The notes beneath the pieces are model-generated. The model was not told the origin of the DNA. It searched no databases and worked only from the letters and a program-made list of their open reading frames with translations. Positions 1 through 6,970 of a stretch of DNA of 64,000 nt are shown piece by piece (positions within the stretch are counted from its first letter, which is position 1; each line of letters opens with the position of its first letter). The DNA is from Aquibacillus saliphilus (GTDB lineage: Bacteria; Bacillota; Bacilli; Bacillales; Amphibacillaceae): the NCBI RefSeq assembly GCF_020404745.1, contig NZ_JAIZAP010000016.1, positions 59,114 through 123,113 on the forward strand. Reading direction: 5' to 3'. Made by a program: the position numbers and the translations under genes.

Positions 1-858
1 AGCTGGGAGGACGATGCTGTTCTACTAGACAAAGAGAATGGTATTTATACAGACCCTAGAAAAGTTCATGATATTAATCACAAAGGAAACTATTATAAAG
101 TACCTGGAGCCCATTTAAGTGAACCTTCACCACAGCGAACTCCAGTACTTTATCAAGCAGGAGCATCTACAAAAGGGCGTGCATTTGCTGGCAAGAATGC
201 TGAATGTATATTTATCGGAGCACCAACGATAAACGCGGCGAAACAATCAGTCACAAAATTACGAAGAGAGGCTGAAGTGGCTGGGAGATCACCAGAACAA
301 ATTAAAATTCTTACCATGATCACACCAGTTGTTGGTAAAACGGAAGAAGAAGCATTTGAAAAATATAATGAGTACAAAAAACACATTAGCTATGAAGGTG
401 CCCTCGCCTTATTCGGAGGCTGGACTGGTGTTGATTTATCCAGTTATGCTCCTGACGAGAATCTTCGCTATGTAGAAAACGATGCAATTCAGTCCACGCT
501 GGAAAATTTCACAAAAATTGACCCGGATATAGAATGGACAGTTGATAAAATTAAAGAGCACGTCGGAATAGGTGGCATGGGTACAAAAATGGTCGGAAGT
601 GCTGAACAAGTTGCAGACGAGATGGAACGTTGGGTCAACGAAGCCGGTGTTGATGGTTTTAATATTGCCTACGCAATCACTCCTGGAACGTTTAAAGATT
701 TCGCCAAATTAGTTGTTCCTATTTTACAAGAACGAGGTCTAGTCAAAACTGAATATGATGGCGAAACATTAAGAGATAATTTGTTTGGAAAAGGTAGTCA
801 GTTACCAGCCCACCATGTTGGGAAAAACTATTCGTTTACTAATACCATTACAAGTTAA
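1..858 (+). CDS. LLM-class flavin-dependent monooxygenase, NtaA/SnaA/DszA type (5' end missing)
   Basis: The frame is open from the first base of the window, so the N-terminal part of the gene lies outside; a GTG at 277 is an internal codon and not the start. The visible 285 residues include a segment reading KVHDINHKGNYYKVPG followed by PVLYQAGASTKGRAFAGKNA, which is characteristic of the nitrilotriacetate/pristinamycin/dibenzothiophene-sulfone monooxygenase branch of bacterial luciferase-like enzymes. Family members use FMNH2 supplied by a separate reductase and O2 to oxidise small organic molecules in the cytoplasm. The C-terminal region GIGGMGTKMVGSAEQVADEM and the Gly-Phe-Asn-Ile segment fit the end of the TIM barrel. 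Substrate cannot be inferred. No reductase or transporter gene is visible downstream. Confidence 0.85.
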   Translation, partial: SWEDDAVLLDKENGIYTDPRKVHDINHKGNYYKVPGAHLSEPSPQRTPVLYQAGASTKGRAFAGKNAECIFIGAPTINAAKQSVTKLRREAEVAGRSPEQIKILTMITPVVGKTEEEAFEKYNEYKKHISYEGALALFGGWTGVDLSSYAPDENLRYVENDAIQSTLENFTKIDPDIEWTVDKIKEHVGIGGMGTKMVGSAEQVADEMERWVNEAGVDGFNIAYAITPGTFKDFAKLVVPILQERGLVKTEYDGETLRDNLFGKGSQLPAHHVGKNYSFTNTITS

Positions 859-895
859 TAATTTCAAACTGAATCTTTTTAAGCTTTTGTAAGTA

Positions 896-931
896 AGGAC
901 TGTTTAACTAATAATTAAGTTAAACAGTCCT
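896..931 (+). terminator. Hairpin after the monooxygenase gene
   Basis: Perfect 14-bp arms AGGACTGTTTAACT and AGTTAAACAGTCCT enclose an 8-nt loop, 37 bases after the stop codon. There is no U-run after the stem, so it may be a weak terminator or a transcript-stabilising hairpin. The rest of the 859-1170 gap holds a second 9-bp stem (957-965 with 973-981) and a short decayed-looking frame on the minus strand. Confidence 0.5.
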
Positions 932-1170
932 CTCCAGCTCTAGTAAGTGGTGTTATAATGCCAATTTCGCTTATTGGCATTGGCTATTTCATCATTAGTC
1001 TCATACTGAATAATATGCTCCTTACAGTCTGTAGCCAAAGTGTGGCCTGTTGTAATACGACTTTGAGCTGTTCTTCAATTGCTACTTTTTTAACTGTATC
1101 TACAAATTATTGTTTATATGTATATTAATCACTACCATATAATAAGAAAGGATATTAGTTCTGTCTTAAA

Positions 1171-1353
1171 CTAATCGTTTCTCTCTTGTTCAGCACTAAA
1201 TGTACCATTTTCAGCTTTTTTAAGCTCTAAATCTAACCTTTTTCCTTCCAACTCTATTTTTTTCATTTTTAACTCGTAGCTTTTTTTCTTATCGTATCCA
1301 TAGTAGATAAGTGACAGAGCTACAATTATGGTTATATAAAAGAATAAATCCAC
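1171..1353 (-). CDS. Small single-pass membrane protein
   Basis: About 60 residues: one N-terminal hydrophobic helix (FFYITIIVALSLIYYGY) followed by a highly charged amphipathic tail rich in Lys, Glu and Leu, which looks helical or coiled-coil. Topology would be a membrane anchor with a cytoplasmic charged stalk. An ATG at 1368 in the same frame has no ribosome binding site, whereas GTG at 1353 is preceded by GGGGGTGA at good spacing, so GTG is chosen. It lies 87 bp downstream of the TetM-like gene on the same strand and may be co-transcribed. I do not recognise a family; function unknown. Confidence 0.55.
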   Translation of the reverse strand: MDLFFYITIIVALSLIYYGYDKKKSYELKMKKIELEGKRLDLELKKAENGTFSAEQERND

Positions 1354-1440
1354 ACCTCTCACCCCCATATATTTTTAACTCACTTAGGATTTGCAGTCAT
1401 CATAGATAACCTAAAACTGTCGAAGAAGATCAATTTACTA

Positions 1441-3396
1441 TTACAAGCGATGCATTTCTTTTTCTGCTTGATCCCAAGGCACCTTATACCCCTGACCTTT
1501 AGCGCAGAAGATTGAAGTAGAGGTGTATTTTGGATCTGCATCTTTATTATACGCAATCCGTTCCATTACCTCGTCCGGGTTATGACAGCGGTCATAGCCG
1601 GCAAACTTCAAGTTGAGTGTACCTTTCCCTTGTGTAATCGAAGCAAATTCTGTGCTGTAATTCATAAATGTCGCAACTGGTACCTTCCCAGTTATAATCG
1701 TTTTATCCTCCATCATTTCTGGTGGTGTAAATGTGCCGGATGCCTGCTGAATATCTGATAACACCCTTCCCATATAGTCTATTTCAACCTTAATTTTAAA
1801 ATGATAGTATGGTTCCAGTAAAACATTCTTTGCTTTTTCTAGTCCTTGTCGCAGTGCTCGGAAGGTTGCTTCTCTAAAATCACCGCCTGAGGTATGTTCG
1901 TTGTGTGCTTTTCCTGTAAGTAATGTCACTTTTATATCCGTAACGGCAGACCCTGTCAACAGCCCATGATGGCTACGTTCAAAAAGGTGGTGGTGAATTA
2001 AATTCTGATTTCCTATTGTTAAATCGTTAGCATGGCATTCATTTAAAAACGTGATACCACTATTTTTTTCGGCAGGTTCTAACTTTAGATGTACTTCCGC
2101 ATAATGCTTTAACGGTTCAAAGTGACCATAACCTACTATCTTTGTCTCGATTGTTTCTTTATATATTATTTTCGGATCACCAAAAGATACGTCAAAACCA
2201 AATCGTTCTTTTACGATCTTTTCTAAAACCTCTAGTTGGATGAGGCCCATCACATGTATATGTATCTCTTGCAACTGTTCATCCCACTTGATTTGCAAGG
2301 AAGGGTCTTCTTGATCCAAAACTTGAAAGGACTTCAAAATGTCTTTAATACGAACAGATGCAGTGTTATAGATTACTTTCGATTTTAACGTTGGCACCAT
2401 ATCAAAAGCGGCTTTTTCATCTAAGGAACCAACACCATCCCCGGTGGCAGCCTTAGATAATCCTGAAACGGCAAAAAGTTCTCCAGCCTCAACTTGATCA
2501 ACTGTTTCAAATTTTTGCCCGTTATAAACTCTAAGTTGTGTCACCTTTTCTGAAACCTTGTTGTCTTTTTCACCATACGATATTTGATCACGAACCTTGA
2601 TCGTTCCTTGTAGGGCCTTAATAAACGTAATTCGATTGCCATTTTCGTCATAACGTATTTTATAAACCCGACCAGCAAAATCTTCTTCTACTTTGTACGT
2701 CGTCTCTGTTAGTAGATCAAAAGCTTCAAAGAATTCAATAATACCTTCATCTTTTAAGGCAGACCCACTATAACAAGGAAAAATTTTGTTGTCTTTAATC
2801 ATCGTTTTTAATGTATCCAACCATAACTTTTTGTCAAATCCAGCTTCCATATAATGCTCTAAAAGTGTTTCATTTCGTTCCGCGATAAATTCAACTAGGT
2901 TTTCATTCATTTCCCTTTGTTTAAAAGTCGCTGTAAAATCGCAGACATCCTCTGTTAGATTTTCGTTTAGCTCTTTGATAACACGATCTGAACTGGCACC
3001 TATCCGGTCCATTTTATTAATAAAGAAAAAGGTAGGCACACCATGTTTTTGTAGTAATCGCCAAACGGTTTCGGTATGACCTTCAATTCCTTCAACTGCA
3101 CTAACAATGACAACGCAATAATCCATCACTTGAATAGCACGTTCCATTTCCAGAGAGAAGTCGACATGCCCTGGAGTATCAATTACATAATAGGTAGAAT
3201 TGTTATAATTTATCCTCGCCTGATCAGCAAATACAGTTATTCCCCTATCTCTTTCTATTTGATGGCTATCCAAAAAAGCATCCTTATGATCAACTCGGCC
3301 AAGATGCCGAATACTTTTTGTATGATAAAGTAGTTGCTCGGAGAAAGTGGTCTTGCCAGCATCAACGTGTGCGAGTAATCCAATTGTTTTATACAT
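1441..3396 (-). CDS. TetM/TetO-like ribosomal-protection-type translation GTPase
   Basis: A 651-residue paralogue of elongation factor G, close to the usual 640 residues of TetM-class proteins. The GTPase motifs are present in order: G1 AHVDAGKTT, G2 around DRGIT, G3 DTPGHVDF, G4 NKMDR and G5 near SGSAL, followed by the EF-G-like domains II-V. TetM-class factors bind the ribosome and dislodge tetracycline from the decoding site. The domain IV tip motif YSPVSTPADF of TetM is not evident; the matching stretch reads around HTSGGDFREATFRAL, and the C-terminal end is closer to the OtrA/TetB(P) style. It may therefore be an intrinsic ribosome factor rather than a proven resistance gene. The ribosome binding site AGAGGGGACA fixes the ATG. 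It starts 12 bp after the ADP-ribosylglycohydrolase gene. Confidence 0.85.
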   Translation of the reverse strand: MYKTIGLLAHVDAGKTTFSEQLLYHTKSIRHLGRVDHKDAFLDSHQIERDRGITVFADQARINYNNSTYYVIDTPGHVDFSLEMERAIQVMDYCVVIVSAVEGIEGHTETVWRLLQKHGVPTFFFINKMDRIGASSDRVIKELNENLTEDVCDFTATFKQREMNENLVEFIAERNETLLEHYMEAGFDKKLWLDTLKTMIKDNKIFPCYSGSALKDEGIIEFFEAFDLLTETTYKVEEDFAGRVYKIRYDENGNRITFIKALQGTIKVRDQISYGEKDNKVSEKVTQLRVYNGQKFETVDQVEAGELFAVSGLSKAATGDGVGSLDEKAAFDMVPTLKSKVIYNTASVRIKDILKSFQVLDQEDPSLQIKWDEQLQEIHIHVMGLIQLEVLEKIVKERFGFDVSFGDPKIIYKETIETKIVGYGHFEPLKHYAEVHLKLEPAEKNSGITFLNECHANDLTIGNQNLIHHHLFERSHHGLLTGSAVTDIKVTLLTGKAHNEHTSGGDFREATFRALRQGLEKAKNVLLEPYYHFKIKVEIDYMGRVLSDIQQASGTFTPPEMMEDKTIITGKVPVATFMNYSTEFASITQGKGTLNLKFAGYDRCHNPDEVMERIAYNKDADPKYTSTSIFCAKGQGYKVPWDQAEKEMHRL

Positions 3397-3408
3397 TTAT
3401 TGTCCCCT

Positions 3409-4755
3409 CTAACCTAAAGACTTTACTTGCTGCAGTCTTTGAAGTATTTTAAAGAATACTTTGTCCTCAACTGCAGATGCCCAGGCCCCATCACTGAAGC
3501 GTTCCTGACGAACATAACGAGTCAGGATTGCTCTTAAAAGATCAAAGTCTGCTGTAGCAATGGTGCTGTTTACTTGTTCTTTATTGGCAAACTCTAGTTT
3601 ATCTGTCACGAGTGTGTACTGATGAAGTAAAAGATTAGTTTCATTAATTTGTTGGATAAATTCTTTAAAGGTCTGATCATATTCGGGGTAAGGCATTGAA
3701 AAATGTTTTTCACCCAGTTTTTCGCCACCTTTCCACTGGCAGACACTTTCTCTAGTAGCGAACTCAAAATAAGGGATATAGCTTATCAGGTTTTCAATAT
3801 CCAGTTTGTAAAAGGAGAGTCCGAGTTTATTACAAAGACCTTCAATATAATCGCGCCTAACTAATGTAGCGACCCATTCTTTTGGAATGCTTTGATAGCC
3901 ATAATGAAGTCCAGCAAGTCCTCCGGCAACAGCCGCGACAGTATCTGTATCCTCACCTAAATTCACGGCTTTTAAAACACAATCCTGATAGCTTCCTGTT
4001 GTCAAAAGACACCAGATTGCAGCTTCAAGAGTATCGACCACATAACCACTACTTTTTATTTGTTTTTCAAGCAGACTACCAATCTCTTTTGTGCTTAGCT
4101 TTTGAAAATGGTGTAGTTCATCAATATAATCCGGTTGGTGTTTGTAATAGTCGATTGCTTTATCAATGCCATGGTTGACAGCTTCCTCAAGATCAGAACT
4201 TCCGATAATGCTTCTGGCTATAGAAACATAAACCCCACAGGCAAGCTGACTTCGTTTATGGGCATGCGTTAATGCGGAAATGTTATGTATAATGGTAAAC
4301 GCCTTCTCATCGTTCTTCTTTTCATCCCGATCGATGAACTGCAAGTAAAATGCAGCCGGAAGAATTCTCATTAAAGAGCCGTTTCCATTATCAAACTCGC
4401 TCATACCACCGCAGTTTAAAGGAGCTGTACCATCAGAAAACCTCTTCAAAGCTTTTCTAGTTGCAATTCCAATATCAAAAACTTCACCATGTGGGCTATA
4501 CTCACCTTGTTCGAACCAATTGTTGAAGTTATTCATAATATCTGTATAATCTAGCCCTTCAGACAAGCTTTCTACAAGACAAAGCGTCATGCTTGTATCG
4601 TCAGACCATGTTCCTGCTGGTTGGTTGTATGTACCATGTGAGCGCATATCGATCACCGGATTACTTTTTAATGTTTGTCTGTCAACAAATTCAACTGGAA
4701 CACCTAATGCATCAGCAACAGCTAGACCTATAACTCCACCCATAATATCGTCCAT
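3409..4755 (-). CDS. ADP-ribosylglycohydrolase family protein (DraG/ARH type)
   Basis: Signature segments of the ADP-ribosyl-glycohydrolase family are visible: GLAVADALGVPVEF near the N-terminus, the metal-binding GTWSDDTSMTLCL at about residue 48, NGNGSLMRILP at about 127, and the second metal site GEDTDTVAAVAGGLAG at about 270. These Asp/Thr residues bind two Mg ions in characterised members, which hydrolyse ADP-ribose from protein or nucleic-acid substrates. The C-terminal 130 residues extend beyond the core domain and are unassigned. Two starts are possible, TTG at 4758 and ATG at 4755, both served by AGGAGGGG. The gene lies directly upstream of the TetM-like factor and is probably co-transcribed with it. 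Substrate is unknown. Confidence 0.85.
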   Translation of the reverse strand: MDDIMGGVIGLAVADALGVPVEFVDRQTLKSNPVIDMRSHGTYNQPAGTWSDDTSMTLCLVESLSEGLDYTDIMNNFNNWFEQGEYSPHGEVFDIGIATRKALKRFSDGTAPLNCGGMSEFDNGNGSLMRILPAAFYLQFIDRDEKKNDEKAFTIIHNISALTHAHKRSQLACGVYVSIARSIIGSSDLEEAVNHGIDKAIDYYKHQPDYIDELHHFQKLSTKEIGSLLEKQIKSSGYVVDTLEAAIWCLLTTGSYQDCVLKAVNLGEDTDTVAAVAGGLAGLHYGYQSIPKEWVATLVRRDYIEGLCNKLGLSFYKLDIENLISYIPYFEFATRESVCQWKGGEKLGEKHFSMPYPEYDQTFKEFIQQINETNLLLHQYTLVTDKLEFANKEQVNSTIATADFDLLRAILTRYVRQERFSDGAWASAVEDKVFFKILQRLQQVKSLG

Positions 4756-4758
4756 CAA

Positions 4759-5085
4759 TTTAACCCCTCCTCTAATGCTTGGTTATTCCAACCCTTAGCT
4801 CTAAAAAGTAACTAATTAATCTACATTTATTATAACTGACTTAGCCTTTAATTTCTTTTAGAGTTTATAACGTAGCCCATTTTAGAGTTTTCACCTCTAG
4901 AAATAAGCGCTTGATTGCTGTTAATTCAGGATAAATAACAGATAAGGATAGCTTCATGCCAAACTCATCTCGAAATGATATTTGTTTAATCTCATAGCGA
5001 GATGTATAATGAAATTAAGCAAAAAAGAAGGCGATTACAATATATAAACACTTCTTATATGGAAGGTTTATTAGGAGGATTTATT
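4759..5085. other. Divergent intergenic region
   Basis: This 327-bp AT-rich region separates the minus-strand ADP-ribosylglycohydrolase gene from the plus-strand 48-residue gene and must hold both promoters. The sequence ATAAGCGCTTGA near 4906 vaguely resembles a cre site but misses several consensus positions. No other structure was recognised. Confidence 0.4.
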
Positions 5086-5232
5086 ATGAGCCAAACAGAA
5101 AGAGACTACAGAGTGGAGCACTTATTAGACAATCACAAGTTCAATGAAAAAGAAATTGTTTCTATGTCAGATGAGCAAATTGAATATTTCCACTGGCTCT
5201 ATTTCGAAGAATCTGTTTACGACTTAATGTAA
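5086..5232 (+). CDS. Small acidic protein, 48 residues
   Basis: The frame is open from 5002, but a near-perfect ribosome binding site (TTAGGAGGA at 5071-5079, 7 bp spacing) points to ATG 5086 as the real start, giving 48 residues beginning MSQTERDYRVEH. It is rich in Glu, His and aromatic residues and looks helical. It is followed directly by a strong terminator, so it is a complete monocistronic unit. In size and style it resembles the tiny BH0509-like proteins of bacilli, which have no known role; this resemblance is a guess. The protein is likely cytoplasmic. Confidence 0.6.
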   Translation: MSQTERDYRVEHLLDNHKFNEKEIVSMSDEQIEYFHWLYFEESVYDLM

Positions 5233-5255
5233 GTTAAATTTAAAATTATAATTCT

Positions 5256-5284
5256 AAAGCTCTCGTACTTAGTACAAGAGCTTT
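5256..5284 (+). terminator. Rho-independent terminator of the 48-residue gene
   Basis: AAAGCTCT pairs with AGAGCTTT, with GTAC/GTAC inside and a TTA loop, followed by ATTTGTTT. It lies 24 bp after the stop codon. Confidence 0.8.
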
Positions 5285-5305
5285 ATTTGTTTCATCCAAT
5301 CAGAT

Positions 5306-5360
5306 AAAAGGCTAGGCACCGTAACAGGACGAGCGTCCTCTTGTGGTACCTAGCCTTTTT
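5306..5360 (-). terminator. Long two-part hairpin ending the DoxX transcript
   Basis: Outer arms AAAAGGCTAGG / CCTAGCCTTTTT enclose an inner AGGACG-AGC-CGTCCT-like stem. There are T residues on the exit side for both strands, so it can terminate both the convergent DoxX gene and read-through from the left. The GGCTAGGCACC-type arms resemble the ends of the decayed GC-rich hairpin repeats at 6826 and 29184. Confidence 0.75.
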
Positions 5361-5389
5361 GTTTAAAAAATAGCAATTAAATAAGTTCA

Positions 5390-5776
5390 TTAAAATCCAA
5401 TACTATACGCTCCTGGTCCAATTAATGCAATACCAATCGCAATTACAATAAGCACAAATGGATATTCAAATCCACCTTTATCTGCCCAAAAGCCATTTTG
5501 TCCGTGTACTTTAAAGATAGCTACAAGCATTGTTACAGTTATTAAAATTGCCCCAAGCCATGCAAATCCAGCTGCAAATAATAGTCCGCCAATAAATTCA
5601 CCTAATCCAGCAAGTGTTGCCATCAGGATTCCAGGTTTAATTCCAATCGAATCGAAAAATCCGCCTGTACCTTTAATCCCGTGTCCACCAAACCATCCGA
5701 ACAGCTTTTGCGCACCATGACCTGCAAAGCTAATACCTATCACTAAACGAATAATAAGTAATCCAAAATCTAACAT
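5390..5776 (-). CDS. DoxX family membrane protein
   Basis: A 128-residue protein with four predicted membrane helices and the DoxX hallmarks: an N-terminal helix followed by [16 protein letters not shown], then a glycine-rich segment leading to [14 protein letters not shown]. DoxX proteins are small integral membrane proteins linked in some bacteria to thiosulfate, quinone or redox stress functions; the biochemical role in bacilli is not settled. The ribosome binding site GGGGG precedes ATG 5776. A striking 15-bp inverted repeat lies 23 bp upstream and probably serves as an operator, consistent with stress-inducible control. The gene appears monocistronic. Confidence 0.85.
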   Translation of the reverse strand: MLDFGLLIIRLVIGISFAGHGAQKLFGWFGGHGIKGTGGFFDSIGIKPGILMATLAGLGEFIGGLLFAAGFAWLGAILITVTMLVAIFKVHGQNGFWADKGGFEYPFVLIVIAIGIALIGPGAYSIGF

Positions 5777-5798
5777 AAAAAAATCCCCCTGTTACTTT

Positions 5799-5833
5799 TT
5801 AATATTCGCTTACTTTTTGTAAGCGAATATTAA
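5799..5833. promoter_or_regulatory. Perfect 15-bp inverted repeat upstream of doxX-like gene
   Basis: TTAATATTCGCTTAC and GTAAGCGAATATTAA flank a TTTTT centre, 23 bp before the DoxX start codon. The symmetry, length and position between promoter and start codon fit an operator for a dimeric repressor such as a MarR, TetR or HTH-type redox sensor. The sequence matches no operator I can name. A role as a leader hairpin is also possible. Confidence 0.55.
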
Positions 5834-5936
5834 ATTTAACATAGAGAGGACATGATGTCTAATAATTAAACTTCGCTAAACAATTTCGTTCAATATAAGA
5901 AAAATATCCAATTTAATAGAGCATTTCCTGAGTGAT

Positions 5937-6557
5937 TTATTTTTTGAAAATCCCAAATGGTTTTCCAATCGGTAGCACAACATGTCCGAAGTGTGTGTTT
6001 AACACTATTGCACCTGAACCATAAAAAGATAGTAAAGCAATGCACATCTCTGCTACTCCAGCTAACATGTGGGTCAGTTCATACATAATACCAAAAGAAC
6101 TTAACGATAAACCAATAAAAAGAAAATCAATAAAGACAAATATAAAAAACAATACTTTATGTGTTTCCATCGCACCAATCGTCATGAAAATACAAAAAAT
6201 TAAATAACCAACAAATGCAAAACCAAGTTGCTTTTGATCCCCATTTACAGCAAGAGTTTCACCGAAAAATCCTAATTGAATTAACCATGTTGTTCCGACA
6301 CCAAACCAAAATAATCCAAATGCTCCAAATGCCGTTGTTCCGAAGATATTATTGTGCTTTGCATCTAGAACCGCTGCAAATAGTTGTGCTAGGCCGCCTA
6401 AGAAAAAGGCCCATGGTAAAATATAAGAAAGTCCTTCTGTTAAGCCTAGTTTTTGTGATGATGCTACAAATGTGACCATCGCTAAACCAAACAAGCCAAG
6501 CGCGGATGGATCTGCTGTTGTTATTTTTATCTGTGTTGATGATTCTGTAGTTTCCAT
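5937..6557 (-). CDS. Acetate uptake transporter, GPR1/FUN34/YaaH (SatP) family
   Basis: A 206-residue polytopic membrane protein with six hydrophobic helices. The N-terminal DPSALGLFGLAMVTF corresponds to the family motif NPAPLGL, and FGAFGLFWFG and LAGVAEMCIALLSFYG-type segments follow as in SatP. Family members take up acetate and succinate, coupled to protons in characterised cases. The frame extends to 6602, but GGGAGGAAATA immediately before ATG 6557 fixes the start and removes 15 upstream codons. A palindromic repeat element begins about 50 bp upstream of the start and may overlap its promoter region. Confidence 0.87.
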   Translation of the reverse strand: METTESSTQIKITTADPSALGLFGLAMVTFVASSQKLGLTEGLSYILPWAFFLGGLAQLFAAVLDAKHNNIFGTTAFGAFGLFWFGVGTTWLIQLGFFGETLAVNGDQKQLGFAFVGYLIFCIFMTIGAMETHKVLFFIFVFIDFLFIGLSLSSFGIMYELTHMLAGVAEMCIALLSFYGSGAIVLNTHFGHVVLPIGKPFGIFKK

Positions 6558-6609
6558 TATTTCCTCCCAAAATCGACATAAGTCTTGTCCTAAAATAAAC
6601 ATACTTGAA

Positions 6610-6719
6610 TCAATTTCATAATTACCTTATGAAGCAATTGTCATCCGCATATAGTTTGGAACGGTCTATCCCAACTATATGCGGATGACAATTGCGAAAA
6701 ATAAGTATTATGAAATTGA
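6610..6719. repeat. Near-palindromic interspersed repeat, copy 1
   Basis: The element begins TCAATTTCATAAT and ends ATTATGAAATTGA (13-bp perfect terminal inverted repeats). Internally a 23-bp arm (6634-6656, starting GCAATTGTCATCC) has an exact inverted partner at 6673-6695. The whole 110 bp can fold as one long hairpin. Copies 2 and 3 are at 13771 and 28954. It carries no coding capacity and could be a MITE- or REP-like element. This copy lies directly upstream of the acetate transporter gene. Confidence 0.8.
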
Positions 6720-6825
6720 CTAACTTATATACTTTATCGGATAAGAAAAAAGGTGTCAATATTCATTTTGATAATTACTTTTTATTTAAAATCCGTATGG
6801 CGAACATGTGTCTAAAAGGATTAAG

Positions 6826-6873
6826 AAAAGCGCAGGGCACCTTATTTGGCGTTGGAGCTAGGCATCAAAGCGC
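6826..6873. repeat. Decayed GC-rich hairpin repeat fragment
   Basis: The segment starts AAAAGCGCAGG and continues GGCACC...GGCGTTGGAGCTAGG, resembling the head (AAAAGCGCAGGCGCCTAG) and tail (GTGCCGGAGCTGG) of the longer element at 29184 with the middle deleted. It sits between the ABC permease terminator and the palindromic repeat. Confidence 0.5.
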
Positions 6874-6900
6874 AAAATTTTATACTTTCTTACCTTTTAA

Positions 6901-6940
6901 AAAAGATGAATTACTACAAAGTCGTAGTAATTCATCTTTT
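6901..6940 (-). terminator. Terminator of the ABC exporter operon
   Basis: Perfect 17-bp arms AAAAGATGAATTACTAC / GTAGTAATTCATCTTTT with a 6-nt loop lie 30 bp after the ABC permease stop. The stem runs out into Ts on the minus strand, and A/T runs on both sides suggest bidirectional use. Confidence 0.9.
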
Positions 6941-6970
6941 AAATTGGACTTTGGAAGTCTCGTTCATCAT

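Noticed and set aside
277..858. Separate 193-residue gene starting at GTG 277
   Set aside because: The frame is continuous to base 1 and the upstream residues match the same monooxygenase family, so 277 is an internal codon.
1441..3396. Calling the TetM-like gene a confirmed tetracycline resistance determinant
   Set aside because: The domain IV loop of proven TetM proteins is not evident, and chromosomal paralogues of this type are common in bacilli without known resistance.
3882..4178. Plus-strand frame opposite the ADP-ribosylglycohydrolase gene
   Set aside because: It is a shadow of a strongly conserved coding frame on the other strand.
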